This document shows positions 48,528-55,220 of a stretch of DNA of 64,000 nt, piece by piece. The DNA comes from Hyphomicrobium_A sp044507625 (lineage in GTDB: Bacteria > Pseudomonadota > Alphaproteobacteria > Rhizobiales > Hyphomicrobiaceae). The notes under the pieces are model-generated. The model was not told the origin of the DNA. It ran no database searches and was given only the letters and a program-made list of their open reading frames with translations. Positions within the stretch are counted from its first letter, which is position 1, and the number at the start of each line of letters is the position of its first letter. The position numbers and the translations under genes are program-made. The stretch lies in the NCBI GenBank assembly GCA_044507625.1, contig JBIQJE010000008.1, positions 1-64,000 on the forward strand, written 5' to 3'.

Positions 48528-49553
48528 GCCGCGCAGCGCCAGCGGCACCTCGGTCGCATCGGTGCCGGGCAGCTGCGCGAGCGCACGGCGGCGCGCGAGC
48601 TTTGCCTCGCGGTGGGTGATGAAAACCGCCGCGACGAAAATCACGACGGCGCCCACCCAGGTCCAGCCGTCGATCAGCTCTCCGAAAACCAGATAGCCGA
48701 CCAGCACCGAGAACGGCAGGCGGCTGAAATTGTACGTCATGGCGAGGGAGGCGTCGGTGACGGCGAACCCACGCACCAGCGTCATATGCCCCAGCACCGC
48801 AAAGAGCCCGAGCACCGCCAAAAGCGGCCAGACCTCCAGCGGCGGCCAGGTCCAGACGAACAGCGCCGGGACCAGGGAAACGGGCGTCGAGACGAGGTTG
48901 GTGATGAAGACGATGCGATCGGCATCATCGGCCGCGGTGAGCTGCTTGATGAGCGGGCCGATCAGGCCCATCGACATGGCGGAAACGAGCGCCGCGACCT
49001 GGCCGAAGCCGAAATCTCCGCCGCCCGGCCGCAGCATGATCATGGCGCCGATGAACCCGGCGACGAGCGCGCCCCAGCGCTGCAGGCCGACGTGCTCACC
49101 CAGGAGGAAGATCGCGAACAGCGTGCCGAACAGGGGTGACAAAAAGCTGATCGCCGTGACCTCCGCAATCGGCAGCAATGCCAGGGCCTGGAAGTAGGTC
49201 AGCATGGAAATGAAGCTGACGGCGACGCGGAAGCCATAGAGTTTCGGCTGATCGGTGCGTACCAGCGACCAGCCGCGGCGGGCCAGCAGGGGCAGCATCC
49301 AGACGACGCAGAAGAAGTTCCGGAAGAACATCACCTGCAAGGGGTCCATGCCGGCGAGCGCAGCACTGCGCGCGGCCGCGGCGATCCCGACGAGAAAGGC
49401 CATCGAGGCCGTCACGAGCACGAAGGCCGCCAGCGGATGGCTGGTGCCGCCGGGCTTCCCGCTTGCTCTCAGCGCCGCAGCGAGAGAACGCAGGCTGTCG
49501 CGCGATCTGGGGGACAATTGCACTCCGTTTCGGCCGCGCCGCTTGGCGGCCAT
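48516..49553 (-). CDS. DMT/EamA family transporter
   Basis: The 345-residue protein has ten membrane segments in two EamA repeats (first about 50-180 with ALLPIAEVTAISFLSPLFGT, second about 190-320 with VTDASLAMTYNFSRLPFS). Members export amino acids, nucleosides or other metabolites; the substrate here cannot be read. The ATG at 49553 gives a basic N-terminus; a codon at 49592 is an alternative. The final residues (RGPSP) are encoded by the 58-bp repeat, so the original C-terminus was probably replaced by repeat insertion. Confidence 0.85.
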   Translation of the reverse strand: MAAKRRGRNGVQLSPRSRDSLRSLAAALRASGKPGGTSHPLAAFVLVTASMAFLVGIAAAARSAALAGMDPLQVMFFRNFFCVVWMLPLLARRGWSLVRTDQPKLYGFRVAVSFISMLTYFQALALLPIAEVTAISFLSPLFGTLFAIFLLGEHVGLQRWGALVAGFIGAMIMLRPGGGDFGFGQVAALVSAMSMGLIGPLIKQLTAADDADRIVFITNLVSTPVSLVPALFVWTWPPLEVWPLLAVLGLFAVLGHMTLVRGFAVTDASLAMTYNFSRLPFSVLVGYLVFGELIDGWTWVGAVVIFVAAVFITHREAKLARRRALAQLPGTDATEVPLALRGPSP

Positions 49554-49675
49554 CCTATCCGGGGCGGGCGGCGCGCAGGCCGCGGAGCGCATTCATGCCT
49601 CAGCTTTAGCTTTGTTGCTGCCTGACAAATTGCCCCGCGCGCGCGTTGTTATAGAGTGCGGGCGAGGAGCGGCGC

Positions 49676-50629
49676 ATGGGACATCATCACGGTCACGGGC
49701 CACAGGGTCATGGCCACAGCCACTTGCAGGATCTGTCGGCTGCCGACGGGACGCGCAACGAGCGCCGGCTGCTGTTCGCGGCCTGCCTCACCACGCTCAC
49801 CATGGTGGCGGAGGGCATCGGCGGCATCCTTTCCGGCTCGCTCGCGCTGCTGGCCGACGCCGGCCATATGCTCACCGATTCCGCCGCGCTCATCCTCGCC
49901 TATATGGCGGTGCGCGTTGCGCGCCGGCCTGCGGACTGGAGGCGCACGTTCGGGTTCGCCCGTTTCGAGGTGCTGGCCGCGTTCGCCAACGGCATCGCGC
50001 TCTTCTTCATCTCGGCGATGATCTGCTACGAGGCGATCGAGCGCATCTTTCAGCCCGTCGAGGTGCTGGGCGGGACGATGCTGATCATCGCGGCCATCGG
50101 CCTTGTGGTGAACGCGGTCACCCTCTTCGTGCTGCACAACGGCGGCGGCGCCAACCTCAACGTGCGCGCCGCTCTCCTGCACGTCATCGCGGACCTGCTG
50201 GGGTCAGTGGCGGCGATCGTCGCGGCGGCGATCATCCTCTATACCGGCTGGACGCCGATCGATCCGATCCTGTCGATCGTCATCACGCTGCTGATCCTGC
50301 GGAGCGCCTGGCTGATCACCAAGGAATCCGGGCACATTCTCCTGCAGGGCGCACCCAGCACCATCGATGTGCGCGAGGTGAGCCGGGATCTCGAGGCGAT
50401 GATCCCGAATGTGCAGTCGATCCACCACGTGCACGCCTGGTCACTGAGCGAAAACCGCCACGTGATGACGCTCCACGCGCTCACCTGCGATGACGTGCCG
50501 CCGGAAAGTGTTGCAGCTGCCATCAAGCAACGGCTCAAGCAGACGTTCGGCGTGGTGCACGCCACGGTGGAGGTGGAGCACCAGAGTTGCGCCGATGCCG
50601 CGCACGCCCAGGGCGGCGCGGAGCATTAG
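49676..50629 (+). CDS. CDF family cation efflux protein (ZitB/CzcD-like)
   Basis: The 317-residue exporter has a His-rich N-terminus (GHHHGHGPQGHGHSH), six membrane segments, the metal sites HxxxD in LADAGHMLTDSAAL and HVIADLLGS, and a C-terminal ferredoxin-like domain with IHHVHAWSLSENRHVMTLH. It expels Zn2+ or similar divalent cations by proton antiport; the His-rich ends suit zinc or cobalt. GAGGAG lies about seven bases before the ATG. It is divergent from the DMT permease, with 122 bp between. Confidence 0.94.
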   Translation: MGHHHGHGPQGHGHSHLQDLSAADGTRNERRLLFAACLTTLTMVAEGIGGILSGSLALLADAGHMLTDSAALILAYMAVRVARRPADWRRTFGFARFEVLAAFANGIALFFISAMICYEAIERIFQPVEVLGGTMLIIAAIGLVVNAVTLFVLHNGGGANLNVRAALLHVIADLLGSVAAIVAAAIILYTGWTPIDPILSIVITLLILRSAWLITKESGHILLQGAPSTIDVREVSRDLEAMIPNVQSIHHVHAWSLSENRHVMTLHALTCDDVPPESVAAAIKQRLKQTFGVVHATVEVEHQSCADAAHAQGGAEH

Positions 50630-50742
50630 CGGCGCCGGAGGGTATCATCACCCATCGCAGCAACCGGATCAGGGTGTAGCAGCACCCCAAACATGCAGCC
50701 AATCTTGATTGTTTCCTTTAGGTTCATTGCTAACAAAGGGCG

Positions 50743-51393
50743 ATGGCAGACGTGGTTGCACATTCGAAGCCGGGCGAGGCTCGCCCCCGGATCATGATCG
50801 CGGACAAGAGCCCGGTCGTGCGTTCGGGGTTGCGCGACTTCATCGCGCGCGATGGGCGTTTCGAAGTGCTGGAAGCGCACGCGACGGGCACGGCGTTCCT
50901 CGCCGCTGCGGAGAAACTTCCGCCTGATATCGGCGTGATCGGCTGGTCACTGTCCGACATCACGGGCGGCGAGATCCTCTCGGCGCTGAGACGGCGCCAT
51001 TCGCCGACCCGCATCATCGTCTACACCGGCGAGCCCGGAAAGGATGTGCTGCGCCAAGCCGTGCGCCTCGGTGCGTGGGGCTTCATTTCCAAGAGCGACG
51101 AGCCTGAATTGCTCGTCGACGCCATCGCCGCCGTTGCGCGCGGCCGCATGTCGCTGCCGTATGTCGATCTGCAGGCGCTCACGACGGATCCGTTCTCCGA
51201 GCTGACTTCTCGCGAGCGCGAACTGCTTACCGCGCTTGCGAACGGATGGACCAACATGCAAATCGCCTCGCGCATTGGAATCTCGCGCAATACCGTCAAA
51301 TATCACCTCAAGAATCTCTACGATAAACTCGGTGTTTCCAATCGCGCGATGGCCGTTGCGCTGTACATGCAGACGACGATGGATCAACGGTAG
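50743..51393 (+). CDS. NarL/LuxR-type regulator with a receiver lacking the phospho-acceptor Asp
   Basis: The 216-residue protein has a receiver-like domain (about 15-130) and a LuxR helix-turn-helix (about 150-210: LTSRERELLTALANGW, IASRIGISRNTVKYHLKNLYDKL). At the phospho-acceptor position the usual (V/L)xxD is replaced: PDIGVIGWSLSD aligns Gly with the Asp, and the N-terminal acidic cluster is reduced to one Asp (IADKSP). The Lys near SKSDEPE remains. It is therefore probably a phosphorylation-independent regulator. It sits upstream of mclA-mtkAB-ppc on the same strand, so it may control the serine cycle (inference). Confidence 0.85.
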   Translation: MADVVAHSKPGEARPRIMIADKSPVVRSGLRDFIARDGRFEVLEAHATGTAFLAAAEKLPPDIGVIGWSLSDITGGEILSALRRRHSPTRIIVYTGEPGKDVLRQAVRLGAWGFISKSDEPELLVDAIAAVARGRMSLPYVDLQALTTDPFSELTSRERELLTALANGWTNMQIASRIGISRNTVKYHLKNLYDKLGVSNRAMAVALYMQTTMDQR

Positions 51394-52030
51394 TTGGTCC
51401 GCATTTTGATGCGCCGCACAATGCGCGTGCGATTTTGCGCATTGCGCTACGAATGCAATTCGCTAAGCTTTTTGCGGGTTAGGGGCGCGGTCGAAAACGC
51501 GCACAGGGCAGCGAAAATTGCTCGCACACAGCGCCGCGCAACGGGGGTAGCACCGGCTACCCACCCGCACAGCCGATCCGCTACCCGACTGCGCCCAGCG
51601 GCTGCCCGATAGGGTGTTGCGCAGGCGTCGGAGCAATTAGATGCTTGCGGCCAAGCCGTAAGCAAAAGCACCACGGCGCGGCGCCTTCAGGCGACGCGTG
51701 CAAATGCCGACGAAGCAAGAAACACAACAAGCACGCCGACACTGGGGAAACGCTTCATGCTTGCCACGCCGAAACCGTCCATTTCCGCTGCGGCATGTGC
51801 CATGCTGCGCACGGGCGGCGCGTCCGGCGTCTGCATGCGCGGCTTCGTATCCTTTTACCGCTGTTGCGTGCAGCACAATCCGATCCACGCGGGTTGATTC
51901 AACGTCTTGGAGCGGCGTCCGAAGTTTCGGCGCCGCTTCGTTTTTCGTAGGTCCGCGATTTCGCTCCAAGCTTCGGCCAAAAGCAAATCGCATTCGGTCA
52001 AGCAAAAGCCGCCAGGAGGAATACCCTAAT
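51394..52030 (+). other. Long leader region upstream of mclA
   Basis: The 637 bp carry no convincing gene; frames on both strands are Arg/Ala/His-rich. Direct GC-rich repeats occur (GGCTACCCAC with CGCTACCCGA near 51555-51590). A strong terminator-like hairpin lies at 51911-51945, 85 bp before the mclA start. The rest may hold an sRNA or structured 5' leader. Confidence 0.45.
51911..51945 (+). terminator. Terminator-like hairpin in the mclA leader
   Basis: AGCGGCG pairs with CGCCGCT and CCGA with TCGG around AGTT, an 11-bp stem with a one-base bulge, followed by TCGTTTTT. It has full intrinsic-terminator form on the plus strand, upstream of mclA, so it could end an upstream transcript or act as an attenuator. 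Confidence 0.75.
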
Positions 52031-52990
52031 ATGAGCTATACTCTCTACCCACTCCGTCAGTCCCGTCTGCAGCGTTCCGAGCTCGCCGTTCCGGGTTCCA
52101 ACCCGACGATGATCGAGAAGGCCATCGCCAGCGCCGCCGACTACGTATTCCTCGATTGTGAAGATGCCGTTGCGCCGCCGGACAAGGAACAGGCCCGCAA
52201 GAACATCATCCAGGCTCTCAACGATCTCGACTGGCGCGGCGCGGGCAAGACCGTATCGGTGCGCATCAACGGCCTCGACACGCACTACTGCTGCCGCGAC
52301 GTTGTCGATATCGTCGAGCAGGCCGGGCACAAGCTGGACACCATCCTCATTCCCAAGGTCGGCACGCCGGCCGACGTCTATGCGATCGAGAGCTTCGTCA
52401 GCCAGATCGAAGTTGCGAAGGGCCTGCCGCACAAGATCGGCATGGAAGCACTCATCGAAACGCCGCTCGGCATGGCCAACGTGGAGGCGATCGCCTCTGC
52501 CCCGAGCCGTCTCGAGGCGATGCACTTCGGCGTTGCCGACTACGCCGCCTTCAACAAGGCCCGCACGGTCGTCATCGGTGGTCTCAACCCCGATTATCCG
52601 GGTGACCAGTGGCACTTCGCCCTGTCGCGCATGACGGTTGCCTGCCGCGCCTTCGGTCTGCGTCCGATCGACGGTCCGTTCGGTGATTTCTCCGATCCGG
52701 CCGGCTACACCGCGGGCGCCAAGCGCGCCGCCGCTCTCGGCATCGAAGGCAAGTGGGCCATCCATCCTTCGCAGATCGAGCTCGCCAACGAGGTGTTCTC
52801 GCCGACGGAGCAGGAAGTGAAGCGCGCCGAGCGCATCATCGAGGCTCTCAAGGAAGCCGAGGCACAGGGCAAGGGCGCCGCTTCGCTCGATGGCAAGATG
52901 ATCGACGCCGCTTCGGAGAAGATGGCGAAGAACCTCATCGCCACGGCTGCCGCCATCAAGGCTTCCGCCGCTGCCCGCAAGGCCGCCTGA
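52031..52990 (+). CDS. mclA: L-malyl-CoA/beta-methylmalyl-CoA lyase
   Basis: The 319-residue CitE-like TIM barrel has RSELAVPGSNPTMIEKA, DYVFLDCEDAVAP (metal and CoA region), IGMEALIETPLGM and GIEGKWAIHPSQIELAN. It cleaves malyl-CoA to acetyl-CoA and glyoxylate in the serine cycle. AGGAGGA lies 10-16 bases before the ATG at 52031; the open frame further upstream is leader. It heads mclA-mtkA-mtkB, with 27 bp to mtkA. Confidence 0.97.
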   Translation: MSYTLYPLRQSRLQRSELAVPGSNPTMIEKAIASAADYVFLDCEDAVAPPDKEQARKNIIQALNDLDWRGAGKTVSVRINGLDTHYCCRDVVDIVEQAGHKLDTILIPKVGTPADVYAIESFVSQIEVAKGLPHKIGMEALIETPLGMANVEAIASAPSRLEAMHFGVADYAAFNKARTVVIGGLNPDYPGDQWHFALSRMTVACRAFGLRPIDGPFGDFSDPAGYTAGAKRAAALGIEGKWAIHPSQIELANEVFSPTEQEVKRAERIIEALKEAEAQGKGAASLDGKMIDAASEKMAKNLIATAAAIKASAAARKAA

Positions 52991-53017
52991 GCAATCGACT
53001 GACCAGGGATCAACTAA

Positions 53018-54187
53018 ATGGATATCCACGAGTATCAGGCCAAAGAGCTTCTTTCGAAGTTCGGCGTGCCGATCGCGCGCGGCGGCCTTGCCTATAGCCC
53101 CGAGCAGGCAACCTACCGTGCCACCGAGATCGGCGGCGCAAAGTGGGTCGTGAAGGCGCAGATCCACTCCGGTGCCCGCGGCAAAGCCGGCGGCATCAAG
53201 GTCTGCTCCAACGACACCGAGATCGAGAAGGCCGCCGAAGGCCTTCTCGGCAAGAAGCTGGCAACGCACCAGACGGGCCCCGCGGGCAAGCTGGTGTCGC
53301 GCCTCTACATCGAAGAAGCGACGGACATCGCCAAGGAGATCTACCTGGCGCTGGTCATGGATCGCGCCACCGAGCGCATCATGGTGGTTGCCTCGGCTGC
53401 CGGCGGCATGGAGATCGAAGAAATCTCCGCCAAGCAGCCCGACACCATCATCCGCGTTTCGGTCGATCCGGCCGTCGGCATGCAGCAGTTCCAGGCTCGC
53501 GAAGTGGCCTACGGCCTCGGCGTCGATCCGGAGATCATCAACAAGCTGGTGCCGACCATCATGGCCTGCTACCGCGCGTTCCGTGATCTCGACGCGACCA
53601 TGGTCGAGATCAACCCGCTGGTGATCACCAAGGAGAAGAACCTCGTCGCGCTCGACGCCAAGATGAGCTTCGACGACAATGCTCTGTTCCGCCGCCCGCA
53701 TATCGCCGAGCTGCGCGACAAGAGCCAGGAAGATCCGCGCGAGACCTACGCCTCCGACCGCGGCCTCGCCTATGTCGGCCTCGACGGCGACATCGGCTGC
53801 GTGGTCAACGGCGCCGGCCTCGCCATGGCCACGCTCGACATGATCAAGCTGGCCGGCGGCGAGCCTGCCAACTTCCTCGACATCGGCGGCGGTGCCTCTC
53901 CGGAGCGCGTTGCCAAGTCGTTCAAGGCCGTGCTGAAAGACAAGAACGTCAAGGCGCTGCTGCTCAACGTGTTCGCGGGCATCAACCGCTGCGACTGGGT
54001 TGCGAAGGGCGTCGTCGACGCCGTAAACGACCTCAACATCAAGCTGCCCGTCGTGGTTCGGCTTGCCGGCACCAACGTGGAGGAGGGGCGTCGCATTCTC
54101 GACGAGAGCGGCCTCACCGTCATCACCGCGGAAACGCTGGCTGAAGCGGCTGAAAAAGCCGTCGCCGCCGCCAAGGCTGGCGCCTAG
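53018..54187 (+). CDS. mtkA: Malate-CoA ligase subunit beta
   Basis: The 389-residue protein is a SucC-like subunit with an ATP-grasp domain beginning MDIHEYQAKELLSKFGVP, ATP-site KAQIHSGARGKAGGIK, EINPLVITKEKNLVALDAK (core INPLVITKE), and GGGASPERVAKSFK. In serine-cycle bacteria this gene, next to mtkB and mclA, encodes malate thiokinase rather than succinyl-CoA synthetase. With MtkB it makes malyl-CoA from malate, CoA and ATP. The context supports the specific call. Confidence 0.95.
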   Translation: MDIHEYQAKELLSKFGVPIARGGLAYSPEQATYRATEIGGAKWVVKAQIHSGARGKAGGIKVCSNDTEIEKAAEGLLGKKLATHQTGPAGKLVSRLYIEEATDIAKEIYLALVMDRATERIMVVASAAGGMEIEEISAKQPDTIIRVSVDPAVGMQQFQAREVAYGLGVDPEIINKLVPTIMACYRAFRDLDATMVEINPLVITKEKNLVALDAKMSFDDNALFRRPHIAELRDKSQEDPRETYASDRGLAYVGLDGDIGCVVNGAGLAMATLDMIKLAGGEPANFLDIGGGASPERVAKSFKAVLKDKNVKALLLNVFAGINRCDWVAKGVVDAVNDLNIKLPVVVRLAGTNVEEGRRILDESGLTVITAETLAEAAEKAVAAAKAGA

Positions 54188-54202
54188 TAGAGAGGATCGC
54201 AC

Positions 54203-55102
54203 ATGGCCATTTTCATCAATGAGAATACCCCGGTCCTCATCCAGGGCTTCACCGGGCGCATCGGCACCTTCCACGCTCAGGAGATGATCGACTACGGCAC
54301 CAATGTCGTGGGCGGCGTCACCCCGGGCAAGGGCGGCACCTCGCACCTCGGCCGTCCGGTGTTCAACACCATGAAGGGCGCCGTGCAGGAAACCGGCGCG
54401 GAAGCTTCCATCGTGTTCGTGCCGCCGCCGTTCGCGGCCGACGCGATCATGGAAGCCGCCGATGCCGGCATCAAATACTGCGTCTGCATCACCGACGGCA
54501 TCCCGGCGCAGGACATGATCCGCGTGAAGCGCTACATGCGCCGGTACAAGAAAGAGAACCGCATGGTTCTCACCGGTCCGAACTGCGCCGGCACCATCTC
54601 GCCGGGCAAGGCGATGCTGGGCATCATGCCGGGCCACATCTACCTGCCCGGCCGCGTCGGCATCATCGGCCGTTCCGGCACCCTCGGCTACGAGGCCGCT
54701 GCGCAGCTCAAGGCGCTCGGCATCGGCGTGTCGACGTCGGTAGGCATCGGCGGCGACCCGATCAACGGCTCGTCCTTCCGTGACATCCTCGAGCACTTCG
54801 AGAACGATCCGGAAACCGATGCCGTGCTCATGATCGGTGAGATCGGCGGTCCGCAGGAGGCCGAAGGCGGTCAGTACGCCCGCGACCACATGAAGAAGCC
54901 GGTTGCGGCCTACATCGCCGGCCTTTCGGCGCCGAAGGGTCGCCGTATGGGCCATGCCGGCGCGATCATCTCTGCGTTCGGCGAATCGGCACCGGAAAAG
55001 GTGGAGATCCTGAAGAGCTGCGGCGTTTCCATCGCTCCGACCCCGTCGGAGATGGGCACCACAGTTGCGGCTATGCTCAGCAAGATGCAAAAAGTCGCGT
55101 AA
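54203..55102 (+). CDS. mtkB: Malate-CoA ligase subunit alpha
   Basis: The 299-residue SucD-like subunit has the CoA-binding Rossmann start (VLIQGFTGRIGTFHAQEM), NCAGTISPGKAMLGIMPGH and the phospho-His in GRRMGHAGAIIS. It forms malate-CoA ligase with MtkA, 15 bp upstream. The change of the usual TGKQGTFH to TGRIGTFHAQEM is a known mtkB-type feature. ppc follows after 118 bp that contain an unusual hairpin region. Confidence 0.95.
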   Translation: MAIFINENTPVLIQGFTGRIGTFHAQEMIDYGTNVVGGVTPGKGGTSHLGRPVFNTMKGAVQETGAEASIVFVPPPFAADAIMEAADAGIKYCVCITDGIPAQDMIRVKRYMRRYKKENRMVLTGPNCAGTISPGKAMLGIMPGHIYLPGRVGIIGRSGTLGYEAAAQLKALGIGVSTSVGIGGDPINGSSFRDILEHFENDPETDAVLMIGEIGGPQEAEGGQYARDHMKKPVAAYIAGLSAPKGRRMGHAGAIISAFGESAPEKVEILKSCGVSIAPTPSEMGTTVAAMLSKMQKVA

Positions 55103-55103
55103 A

Positions 55104-55170
55104 AAGAGCTTGGGGTCCGCTCCGCGAGGGGCGGGCCTCACATTCCCCCGGCGACCCCCTCCGAGCTCTT
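55104..55170 (+). promoter_or_regulatory. Structured intercistronic region between mtkB and ppc
   Basis: Outer arms AAGAGCT and AGCTCTT with GGGG/CCCC enclose an inner 7-bp stem with a GCGA tetraloop (CCGCTCC, GCGA, GGGGCGG; 55117-55134). No U-tract follows the outer arm (CACGG), so processing or stabilisation is likelier than termination. Confidence 0.5.
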
Positions 55171-55220
55171 CACGGATCGGCACACCGCGCCGGCGGTATT
55201 GCGCAAGCGTGGAGACAAGC

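Noticed and set aside
51394..52030. tmRNA, RNase P RNA, SRP RNA or 6S RNA in the mclA leader
   Set aside because: None of the conserved cores of these RNAs could be found by eye; only the terminator-like hairpin is clear.
53018..55102. Succinyl-CoA synthetase (sucCD)
   Set aside because: The subunits are homologous, but the placement between mclA and ppc and the TGRIGTFHAQEM form of the alpha subunit point to malate-CoA ligase.
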